From the NCBI GenBank assembly GCA_024362935.1, contig JANCRA010000014.1, positions 7,085,258 through 7,149,257 on the forward strand: a DNA stretch of 64,000 bases. The letters are read 5' to 3'. A program made the position numbers and the translations under genes. Below are positions 34,082 through 46,000 of this stretch, piece after piece; positions within the stretch are counted from its first letter, which is position 1, and every line of letters begins with the position of its first letter. The DNA is from Setophaga petechia. Its lineage: Eukaryota > Chordata > Aves > Passeriformes > Parulidae. Below the pieces are notes generated by a model. The model was not told the DNA's origin, made no database searches, and saw only the letters and a program-made list of their open reading frames with translations.

Positions 34082-37000
34082 GTGAGGAGCGGGGAGCGGC
34101 GGGGCCCAGAGGCCGCCGGGCCGGGCCGGGCGGGGCCTTGTTTCGGGCCGCGCCGCGGGAGCCCCTCGGCCGTTGTGCCGCCGCCCCGCGGGTTGTCAGC
34201 GTTCGCGCTCGGGGTCCCGCCGGGACCGCTTCGCCTCGGGACGCCCGGCAGCGCCCTCCGAGCCGCCCGGGGCCAGGGGGTCCCGCTCGGCACTGCTGCG
34301 CTCCCCGCAGAGCCCGGACCCGGCGGCGCGGCCGGTGAGGAGGAGAGGAGCCCCTGGCTGGGGACCAGCCTAGAGGGACGGGGTTGGTGGCGCTGGGCAG
34401 AGCAGAGCAGGCCGGGCCCGGGGCTCGCTGCTGCGGCCGTCGCGGGGCTCCATTCAGCTGGGAGGTGCTGCTGCTGGGAGCTGAACAATCCCGACCTCCG
34501 TGCCACGGGTGTCCCCCTTTCCCAGGAGTACTTGGAGTGTTTCCCAGGCGTCTCTCTGGGCTGCGTAGAAGGGGTTGGTAGGCTCCGCCGAGATCAGTGC
34601 CAGGTTCCACAGGAACTTTTCATTCTCCTTATTTGTACGTGAAATGAGATCACAAATATCTCTTCTGAAGTGGTTGTGAGTCTTCTCCCTGTGCTCAGAC
34701 TGTTATACCTCTCTGCTCAGAGTTCAGCAGGCTCCCTTCTGCCTCTAGGAGTATCAGCAGCGGGTTCAGGAGTCAGCTGTTTAGTGTTCCCACTCTCCTG
34801 GAGCTTCACCTCCCTCTCATCTCCCTTCTTGAACCTGCCGTGGTGTTTCAGTCAAATGTGGTGAGGTGACTCTCTTTAGGAGGCTGAGATGTGAATGCTT
34901 TGCAAAAATATCTTCTGGGTAGAGGACAGAATTATGCCCCTCTTGTGCTCCTTTCAAGGGAAAGGCAGGACAGGAATAACATAACTTTTAAATGTCTTGA
35001 GACTCAGCAGGAATGTGCTACCTTCAAAGCAGCTGCCATGTGTGCTGCCTTTTGCTGGGCCAAAAGGAAGAGAGGTTGGTTGTGGGATTGTTGTGAAGGG
35101 CTGTAGAGGTCCATGAGATGATGGACTAAACCTACAGGAGGGCAGCTTCATTAGCTCTACTACACTTAGAGAATCTTCTCATTAATTGGAATAGTTTCTG
35201 TGGCATCTGCAGTGCTAGCACGTTCCTGAATTCTAATTCTTACAAGAAAAATACGTTTTTTGTTTGTAGTGCAGCACTGTACTTGGAAAACTGGAAGGAG
35301 AGCTCAGTGCAAGGATGGGGAACTCATTTCACAAGCAGTGTCTGAGCTGAAAGGATATGTTGTGGTTGAGAAATGGTTAGAGTTGTTGCTCAAGGTGACT
35401 TGACTTTCTCCTGAAGCAGCTTCTCCTGCTGGTTGAAGTCAAGGAGTTATTGACAGAGTATGGCTTATTTCTTTCATTCTTCTTTCGTGTTACTCTCTCT
35501 TTACCTTCTCTGACAACTCCAGTGCACAAGAAGGCATTTGAGAGGAAAAGGAGCAAGTGGGCAGGAAGTTCACAGAAGGAACCTGTGGTGGTTCTCAGCA
35601 GAAATCACTGCCTGGGTAACAGCAAATAAACTTGAAAAGACTGACATGGTAAGAGGAAGAAGAAGAGTGCACAGGTTTGCTGAAAGTCTCTGAATCTCCT
35701 GTTAGGATGCCAGGGGAGAGGAATAGAGGAGCCTTCAAGTTCTGCAGTACCAGGTGCAGGTAGCTGTGAGCAGTGTTGTGCTCCTCTAGGTCCTGTGCCA
35801 GCAGGTGACAAGAAACACTCCCTGCTCTAAAGAGTTTACAGCTGTCACAATACTTTTTAAATTCTGCTGGGCTTGGTGATTGTGAAAATGTAATCCACTA
35901 CTCAGTCTGTCTCTCTCTCCCTGTTTTGGCAAACTTCATCCAATGCTTCAGTAGCTGTTGCCAAAGCATGGACCTGCCTGCTGGGATGTGGGGACAGGCT
36001 GTCAGTGCCACTGTGCTGAGGAGGAGCACCCCTGCTGGTGGTGGGCAGGATCCTTCCATCCATGCAGAGATCTCTGCTGCTAAGCAGGTGTTACGTGGGC
36101 TCACCCTGCTCGTGGTGTATCAGGGCAGTGCTCAGTACAGGCTGGCATCTCCTGCAGCTGATGGTGGGAGCAGGAAGAGTTCAGTCTCAGCTCTGACTGC
36201 TCCTGCTCTTTGAAAAGGTAATGAACACAAACACCCTTCTTTCCCTTTGAGACCTCGATCTACCAGTCTGGCTTAACCTTTTGGTTTAGTTCATGTTCTT
36301 ACTAAATAGAGCCTCTTCCCTTCTTTTATGCCTCCAGGACTGTGCACAGACAGCATCTGTGTTTGTCTGGGTTTCACTAACACAGACTGAGCTATGCCTC
36401 TTCCTGAGCTTGGGTGTGCTGTTGCTGGGCCCATCAACCTCTGGGGAGTGTTTCCTCCTTCCTTTTTGCCATGCAGCAAACATCACTGTGCTGCTATGTG
36501 TAAAAGAGCAGCAGTACTTACACGAGGCTTTGCTGTGGCTGCAAAAGGGCAAAGCATGGATCATCTTTCCCTGGGAGACTGGATCCTTTTTCTGTAGGGA
36601 ATATTTTCCTGCCTTTGGTCACAAAGGATCAAGTGCTGTCAGTGGAAGTAGCTGCAACTGGACAAGCAACCACCATATGCTGTAGGAATAAGGGGCACAT
36701 CTTAATCCTGTGACAGCAAGCACAGCACCAGTGGGAGGTGCTGGATCACATTCCCTTGCCTGAATTTCCTTGTGCTGTGTGAGTGCTGCTGCTTTTTCTA
36801 CACTGAGGTGGGTGCCCAACTTGTCCCTGTATTGGGGCACCCTGTCACTGCACATTTCTGTGTTTATAATGAATCTTCATTAACAGGCAAGCTTAAAATA
36901 CCCTTCTGGCAAATGAATAATTGCAGTTGTGTTTTAGGCAGCAGCACTCACCCTGATGTCTTGAAGCCTATTCAGTAGCAGAAAGGTTGTCTCACTTTGG

Positions 37001-40000
37001 AAGGATCTGCCTCTTTCCCCTAGTTATGTTTAGGTTTGTTTCCTGTGCCAGTGATGGGGAGTTCTGGTCCTGGGAGCAGCCATTTTGCAAGAGCTCAGCA
37101 GCAGTTGTTACCTGGCAACAGTATACGAAATTTTGGGTTTCAAAACCAGTGAAAATTTCCAGCAGGATTCGCTGAGACAGGCAGCTTTTCCTTGGTGTGC
37201 TGATGTGGGGGTGCAGGTGGGGGAGCATTGCTGTCCAGTGGGGGTTGTCAAATATTTGCCTTGCTGGTGAAGAAGAGTCTCCTTCACCCCCTGTTATGTC
37301 TGTCCCCTCCTAAAGCCTTCAGAGGGCATGGAAGCCACCAAGCACCTGGTGCCAGGCCAGATGTGCAAAGTCAGGGCACACACACTCTTCAAAGCACAGC
37401 TGGGGCTCTGAACAAATGGCTGCTTTACACAAAATTTGAGTGCTATAAACTTCTCTGTGATTTTTCAACCGAGGGAAAAATATGTGAATCCCAAAGGCAC
37501 AGCTCCAGAGTTTCCTAGGAAAATTACTTAAACACCTGGACTTTGAGGTCTCATGATCAGAAGCTGGTTTTGGAAAGTAACAAATGTGTTGTTTCCAGCC
37601 AGCCCCAAATGTTGCAGCTGATCCCTGCACTGCTGGACTTCAGAGGTCTCTCTGCAGGCCTGAGGGTTGGAAATCACTTGTCAAGAACCTTTTGGTCTGG
37701 CACTTGATTCAGTGAACCTGAATTACCAGCTTAGTCTTTCTGATCTAAAGCTATTTGCTCCTTGAGCCAGGTTAAGTTCCTTGAAACATATTCTTTGGAG
37801 TTTCTCTGATTTGCTTGTGAAGGAAAAAGAACTATTTCGCTCAGATGTGTGGAGGTGAGTTTGTCATCGCACGGGAGGTCTCACACATCCTTTTTGTAGA
37901 ACACGTCTCCCAATTAATTCAGCGTATTCTACCTGACAGACCCATAGAGGCTGACAAAAAGCACCTGGGGGTGGTGTATTTCACACAGTGCTGTTTATTT
38001 TAAATGCACGTTGGGCACAGCTGGTGTTGCTTTTCCTCAGGTTCGGTGAATGAGAACCAGAGGCCGTCGAATTCGTACAACGGGGACCTGAATGGGCTGC
38101 TGGTGCCTGACCCCCTCGGGAGCGGAGATGGAGCTGCTCTGGCCAAGCCTGTGCATCGCAGCATCTCCCTAGGAGCCCTGCAGGAGAAACAAGTCATGTA
38201 AGTTTTGCCAAAGGAATGCTGAGAGTGAACAGAAAACAGCTCAAATTTGATTCTCCGGAGCGTGGATGTGCATGCTGGGAGTCTGACAATGGGTTTTGTG
38301 TTCAGTTCAGATGGCAGTTGTGAGCCAGTGCTCTTGGTTAGAGCTTTTGTAGCTTTTGTGAGGCTGATGCATGGAGTCTGCCATCCTTGCATCTCAGGAA
38401 CTGAAGAATACCTGCAGAGTTGTTCAGAGAAGGGAAACAGGACTGTCCATGGTGAAAATTGCAGGTCAGAGTGAATGTAAATCATGAGGGCTCTGGTTGA
38501 AACTTGTGGTTCCCCTGTAGATGTCCAGCAGGACTCCTTCAGGGACCCAACACCTGAGGTGTTGCAGAGCTTATGGAAGGAGCTTCTGCTTGGGTTCTCT
38601 GGTCATGGTTTTGAAAGAGGATGCCATGAAAACCACAAGCAGTGTGCACTGTTTTGTTGATGACGTTCAGCTGGTTGGTTTTGGTTTCTTCACATCTTCC
38701 AGTGCTGGGGATGTGGATCAAATGTAGGTCTGTGCTCCAGTGAAATGAACTCAAGGTTTTTAGGCTGAACAAAGCAGGTGTTTGACTCTCTCAAACCTTG
38801 ACACACAGGGAAGGGAGACTCAGCTGAGAGGAGCTTTGTCTTCACTTGTTCAGTTCAAGCTCTTAGATGCACAGATCCTGCTGTGTTGCTGTTAAAATTG
38901 TGGATTTAACATAAATTGTTAAATATTCTGTTCCTGTGAGTCCTGTCTGATTTTTCCCTCCCTTTGATTTTTTTTTAAAGCTGCCTTTCTGGTGATGACA
39001 GCTCCACATGCTTAGTGATATCAGCAAAAGATGTGGAGGTAGTGGCCAGCAGTGATTCCAGCATCACCAGTAAGGCCAGAGGGAGTAACAAGGTAAGGAG
39101 CAAGAGAAAGCATGGTCTGTCTCTTTTTCAGTCAATTAGCTCATGCTTGAATATTTTTAAACAGAAATAAATATCTGCTTTCTTGTGTCATAGGAGTTTG
39201 TAATGAGGTAGAAGTTTGTAAAGAGTTTAATAAGGAGAAAAAAGTTGGAGCAGTATCTTGTGATTGTTTCTGTTATTCCAGAGTCTGGCTGAATTATCTT
39301 CTCATTTTCAGAAGTTCATGATCTAAGCTGTAGGTTCCTGGGAAAGTGTCCTTTCTCCACAAACATGATTTTTCTGCTGGTTGTTTCCTCCCTGCACCCT
39401 GAAGGGAAGGTTTCCCTGGCTGTTTTGCTGGCGTCAGTCCTGCTGAGAGCTCTGGCCAGCAGGTCAGAGCTGCAAGAACCAATATGCTGAAATTAGAGCT
39501 GGTGCTGAGCAGAGACCTAAGCCATGCTCAGAACAAATGCTGTGATTAGGAGAGAGACATCTGGTCTTGATCCACTCAGCCCTTTTCCACTTTGTTCCTT
39601 AATTTTCCATTTTGTGTTTTTCCATTTTCTGTTCCAGTTTGTTCCTTAGTATGCCGTGAACTAAGGGACCACAAAGATGGAAAAGATAATTCCAGACATT
39701 TCTCATGCTTTGTTTACTTTCTTCTGAACAGGTGAAAATACAGCCTGTTGCTAGATATGACTGGGAGCAGAAGTACTATTATGGCAATTTGATAGCTGTC
39801 TCAAACTCTTACCTGGCTTATGCCATTAGAGGTGAGTTACCTTCTTGTGTTGGATGTGATTTGTATTCTTTTGCTCTCTATATCAATAAGAAGGGCAGAG
39901 TTTACATCAGAACAACATAACTGGCACTAATTGAAACATACCTTGCAATACTCAGATCAGAGTGCTGTTGTAGAGGGAATATAAGCAGTGGTGGAGAGAA

Positions 40001-43000
40001 GAGTTTGTTATGTGGGAGAGTTAGAAATAGAAGAGAAGGACTCAGTGGGGATGTGGGAAAAGTTGAAGGACTACATTGGTTTTACTAGAGAGCTGATGCT
40101 CATATTCCTCCTCTAATTAAATATTTCTGCAGCAAACAAACTGTTCTGTAGCAAAGCACAGAAACAACCCCATGGTAATTTGAGCAGGTAAATGTTTGTG
40201 ATGGATTTGCTTGCATGAATTTAGGCTTGAGTTTAAGGCTAAATTTTGACGATCCAAGGAGCACTGCGGCTGCAGTGCCTTGTGCAATAGAGAGAGGAAA
40301 GCAGAACAACACAGGGAAAGATTGTTTCACACCATATGGGAAAGAAAGTGGCCAGATGAGAGGAAACAGTCTCAAGTTGTGCCAGGGAAGGTTTAAATTA
40401 GATATTAGGAAAGTTTTTTGTCATGAAATGGATTCTAAAATGTTGGAATTGTCCTGCCCAGGGAAGTGGTGAAGTTGTCATTCTTGGAGGTGTTCAAAAA
40501 ACATGTAGATATGGCACTTGAGGACATGGTTTAGTGGTGAACATGAGGGTTGTGCTGGTTGGACATGATGATCTTAAAGGTGTTTTCCAACCTTAAGAGT
40601 TCTGTGAAATGAACTTAGTTATCTACAGTGTCTCTTTCTGCTCTCATAGAAGCACAGAGTGTCTGTGTCTCTTTGTTCTTAGTTCTCACACCAGTTTATC
40701 TGGTCTTTGATGAAACCTGCTACTCTGCCCTTGTGTTTTTTCCTAGCTGAGGTTATTTTAGAGTAGCTTAAGGATGTCTCACCCTTTTAAAAGTATTTTA
40801 AAAGCTTGGGTGTAGTAACACTGGGAAGCTGAGTGGCTTGCTAGGGCTGGCACGGGCATTAGGAAGTGAAAGCACCGTGATCTCTGTAAGACTGCCTGCT
40901 TTGTAGGGATTGGTGTCTGTCTGAAAAGGGGAAGCTGGAAACTTTGCTTAGTGTGCTCATGTTCTGAAGCATCTTCTCTTCAGTCATGCAAGCCAAAAAG
41001 CAGTGTTTTTTGCAGGGTGAATGCTCATACCTTTTGCTTCCTCTTACAGAACGTGTATCTGAGCTATATGCCTCTCAGTGACTCCTCCATGGAAAAATAA
41101 ATTGAAAATTTAATTGAATTTATTAAAACTGACTGAAAATTAAATTGCAAACAAAATTAATTCACTGTCACTGGAGGTCAGCCTTGGAAGCGTGGCAAGC
41201 TCAGGATGAAGGTTTAGGCCTGGCATTTAATTGTGGCATTTAATGAGGATAATCCTGGGGATTATGAGAAGTTTATGAGAGTTATGGGAAGTTTATGAGA
41301 ATTATGCAGAGAAACCACAGACATGAATGGTGACTTTTTCCTCTGTGTGTCTCACAGCTGCCAGCAATGGCTCTGCCGTGGTGCGGGTGTTGAGTGTCAG
41401 CACTGCTGAGCGGACCTTGCTGAAGGGATTCACGGGAGGTGTGGCAGACCTGGCCTTTGCTCACCTCAACTCCAACCAGCTGGCCTGCCTGGACGAGGCT
41501 GGCAACCTTTTTGTCTGGCGCCTGGCCATGGATAAAGAAAAAATCCAGTATCTTGTCCAAATACACTTCCTGTCAGCCTCTGTGTAATGATTAGATGTGA
41601 ATGCACCCCCAACGTTACCCTTTGATTTTGTAGCCTTTGCAGAATAGCAGCTTGCAGGGGAAAGATTGATAGTTATGCCCCACCCAGAGTATCAAATCTG
41701 GCAACTTTTACCTGCATTCAGCACAGTCATTACTTGATATTGCAATGCTTGAGATTCTAGGAGCACCTCAGTGCTCCTGGTCCAGGCAAAGTAGACAGTA
41801 AGAAGTGTCAGTCTGTAGCAGCTGGCCTTTGGCATGGACAGTGTCACCTCAAGTGTGTGGCAGAGTTTTGTCTTGTCTGATTCTATCTCTTTTCCTCAGT
41901 TACTTCTCTTGGGAAGAGGATGTAATACATCCCATCCACTCACTATCTTCCTTCCAAACCTGTCATCCTTTTAGTGGCCCTGAAATTTATTTTCAGTGTT
42001 CATTACCCTAAATATTTTCCTTTTAATTGCTAGGAGTGATTGCTCAGTGCTTCTGGGAAACATGTGAGGTGTGTCACCTCAGAGTGTAGCTTTTTAATTT
42101 TAATTGTGCACCATCATTTCAAAAGCAACTGGAGCAAAGGTGGTGGTAGTTGTTGAAGCCCTGATTTGTAGTGGTGCACTCGAGCACTCAGCTGGGGGCA
42201 GTGTGGGAGCTCTTCTGTCTTTCTCTGGTAGTGTTGCAATGCTAACAAATCATCTAATCATTAGCTATCTGATGGATTGCACATTCAGACGTGGCTATGT
42301 GCTTATCCTGTCACTGCAGCCTGCAAGAGAAAATTGTGAGAACCTATAAACTTTTGTAAGCTGAAGCTCTTCTGTCAGTGAAGAAACTCTGGTTTGGCTG
42401 CTTTCTCAGCAGAATCCCTTTACCTGCTTCCTTTTTGAATTGATGGCCCCAAAACCCTTGAGGTTTAACAGTACTAAAACAGCAGACCAAGCCTGAACAG
42501 GTTATTGCTGGGCATTAGTAGCAGAGCCAGAACGTTACATTTCTTAACCTGGTGATCAGAGAGGAGATCTTGGTTAACATCAAGCGACCTGACAACACCC
42601 CCCTGAACACCTTCCGGAGAATCATCTGGTGCCCCTTCATCCCCGACGACAACGAGGAGAGCGGCGAGGAGGGCAGCCAGACCCTGGCATTGCTGCATGA
42701 GGACAGGGTAAGGAAACTCTGCTTTGGAAACCTTGCCCACATTTATCATTAGGAGACAATTTAATGGACGAAAGAGCTGAGTTTGCAATGAAGTTGTAAA
42801 GGCTCCTGTCTAGGCCATGTTAGGGATCCTCCTTAAGATGTTGGGTTCCTCTTTTCCCAGGAGAGATCATTCTCTGGGCCGTCCTCAGCAGGATGGAAAG
42901 GGAATTTCTGCTCACCATCAAATGCCAAGGACCACTTGAAACAGAGACATCACTTGTTTGTTCAGGCTGAGCCAGTCCCGAGGGAGGGGCTTGGTGGGCA

Positions 43001-46000
43001 GCAGCTCCAAATGCCAAGAGCAATTCCCTGTTTTATGTACAGTGCCAGGAAAGCACTGAATGGCCAAATTGTGTGGAAATGGGAAGGTGTGTGTCACACA
43101 CTTCCATTGGGCTGGTGTATCAGGCCATAAGATAAAGATCTAGGAAGTTCTCTGGGTGAAATCAGTGGTTATAAAAATAAACCTGTGTGTCTGCATGTTT
43201 GTTTTCCAGGCAGAGGTGTGGGACTTGGACATCATCCGAACCAACAACAGCTCCTGGCCGGTGGAAGTGCCTGATATCAAAGAAGGCTTCATCGTGGTGA
43301 AAGGCCACAGCACGGTACAAACTTGGGTTCTTGGGGTTTTCTTTGGGTTATAGGGTCTCAGGAGCTGCAGTTCATAGGACAGCTGGCTGTAAAAAAAAAA
43401 CAGTTGTGAAGCAGTTATGATTGTGAAAAGCCAGAAGAGCCCAAATCAAAATGAGCTCTATTTATAACATGAATAAGAGTAAGAGCAGTGGCAACAGAAT
43501 CCCTTGTACTTGAATTTGCTGCCTGGAAAAGGGGATGGTTTATTATTACCAAGAAAGAGGGTACCTGTCAATTGTTCTGCGAAGGGTTAAAAGGTTTAAT
43601 GTTAGAAGCTACCAGTTTCTGTTAGAAATCACTCTGGCCTTCTCTACTATCAGATTGTTAGTCAAATTCTTGTTTGAAGATAGAACTTTTTCTTCTTGTA
43701 AAGTAAGAAAAGCTATAAAATTACTTTTCTGTGTCTCTTTTCCTCCCTCTGTGTAGTGCCTGAGCGAGGGAGCACTTTCTCCAGATGGAACTGTGTTGGC
43801 CACAGCAAGCCATGATGGTTTTGTAAAATTCTGGCAGATCTATATTGAGGGACAGGATGAGCCAAGGTAACTGGAGAATTGGGAAATGAAGGATCTTGGA
43901 ACCGAGAGCAACATTTTCTCTGGGAGAATTTCCTTGATACAGAATTATCTGTGGTGGTCATTCTCAGCACATTATAAAGATACAGCATGAGTGTTTGTAA
44001 TTTGTTGCTGAAAAATTGCACCACTGAATTTCACAGGCTTATGGAAAAAGCAGAGAGCTGTGTCTGGAAACAGGAGTTCTGTGCTTTGCACAAGCTGTAG
44101 TCAAACTCTTCTGCACTGTCTGTGTAAATGCAGGAAGCTGCTCTGAGCTGTTCTTCTTAATGTTGACTTCTTTTTGCATTGTATTTTTATTAAGCCACCA
44201 GACCAAATGGCAACATGGGATTTTATTTATTTGTTGGTAACAATATTTATCTGTGTGATCTCCTTATTTTATATAAGGAGAGCTACAAGTCAGTAATGCT
44301 TTGTGGCTTTTGGACAAGGAGTTGTGTTCAGCATTCTCCTCATTTACCACTCTCTTCACACTTGGATGTTTTCTCTGATTTATTCCCAGGTGTCTTCATG
44401 AGTGGAAACCCCATGATGGTAGGCCTCTTTCCTGCCTGCTCTTTTGTGACAACCATAAAAAACAAGACCCAGAGTAAGTCCCCAATCCTGTGCTTGAAGT
44501 ATTAAAAGTTCAGCATTGTTTTCTAACTCTGCCTTACCTTGAAAGTTCCTTGTAACTGAATCATACTTAAAAATTTTAGCTTTGTAGCAGGCACAAGTTC
44601 TGTCATCTTTGTAGTCAGTTTTCTAGTGATGGAGAAACAAATAAGACTCTGAAGCACAACCTAAAGTGACCTTAATCATAGTGCCAATTTCATGAAAGTA
44701 ATGAGAATTCTAAATTAAGAATTTAGAAAAACCTGAGTCCTCTCAGGTTTGTGGTATGGTCAGTTTTAAATGGCCTGTTAGTCCTCCAAGTTTCAACTGC
44801 CCATTGCTGAAAATACAGCTTTTATTGTTTCTTCAGTTATGGCCATAAGGTTTCTGAGAGGTGTAGTTGTTTCTAGTCTGCCTCAGAGCAGAAATTTTCT
44901 GGGAACTTTAAGCCATGGTTGGGCAAAGTCAGCCATGGGCAGATTGTGAGGAGCTTTTCTGGGAAGGATCAATCTTCTTTAAGAGAATTTGGATCTGTTG
45001 TACCTGCAGAGTTCCCTTCTGGAGGTTTCTCATCACAGGAGCCGAGCAGAACAGAGAGCTGAAGATGTGGTGCACGGTGTCCTGGACCTGTCTGCAGACT
45101 GTTCGGTACGTGTGCCTGGATGCCCCTGCAGAGTGGGATTTAAGGGTATTAAATTTGCAAAGGTGATCCCTGATGTCCCATGGATTCTACTTCTTGGCCA
45201 TTCCAGCCTGTTGTTGGAAGCTCTCAGCTCTGGCAGACTGTCAGATCAAGCTTAGGCAAGGCCAGGGGAGTTTATACTTTTATTATTTGTGTTACCAAGA
45301 TCTGTTGTCTTTCCCTTGTTCTATAAAGCAGAGACATAACTGTAGCATGAGGGGAGATTGCACAACAGAACTGTACACCTTGATTGTTTTCTTCTCTAGA
45401 AATTTTAGATGTTCAATAAACAGTCTAGGATCTTCTCCTATTAGTGCTTTCTCTGTTTCTGCTTTTTGTGCTTAAATTTTGAGAAGCTGCTGTGTTGATA
45501 GAGCTTAAGAAATTATCCAAGGCTTAAATGTTGAGCTGTCTAGGCCCAGAAATCGAAATTGTGCTTTAATCCATCCCTTGACTCAGCTTAGGTTCCCTGA
45601 TTTTATTTTTCTGCTGGTGGATCATGGCCTTTCTTACCATACACATGCTTAAGGCCACTTTGGATTTTTCCTCTTTAAAGGAGAAGAAATGACATAGAGC
45701 CAAGTGCTACTTTTTCCACCTCACACTATAGAAGGTCCAAAACTTGTGGAAGAGTTATTTTGATTTGGTGGATTTTTGGTTTTAAATCTGCAGCATTGAC
45801 TCTTGTACTCCTATGAATGTGGAACATGATGAGTAATGACTAAGTGTCACCTTCCATTTCAGTGTTCAGAATCCATAACTTGATCCTATCATGCCATCTC
45901 CCAGCTGCTTTCTTAGCTGATGTCAGCATTGATTTCAGCAAAAGAGTTTCTGTTCTAGTGGGTGGTTGCACTGTAATAGGGCTGTAAATTCCTTAAGGTT

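Noticed and set aside
33598..34610. 302-codon - strand frames opposite EDC4 exon 1
   Set aside because: Two overlapping frames of the same length on the same strand, both low-complexity Pro/Ala/Arg; typical of CpG islands.
33509..34642. 377-codon + strand frame across the EDC4 CpG island
   Set aside because: Different frame from the recognised EDC4 exon 1, runs through its donor, Arg/Gly/Pro-rich GC artefact.
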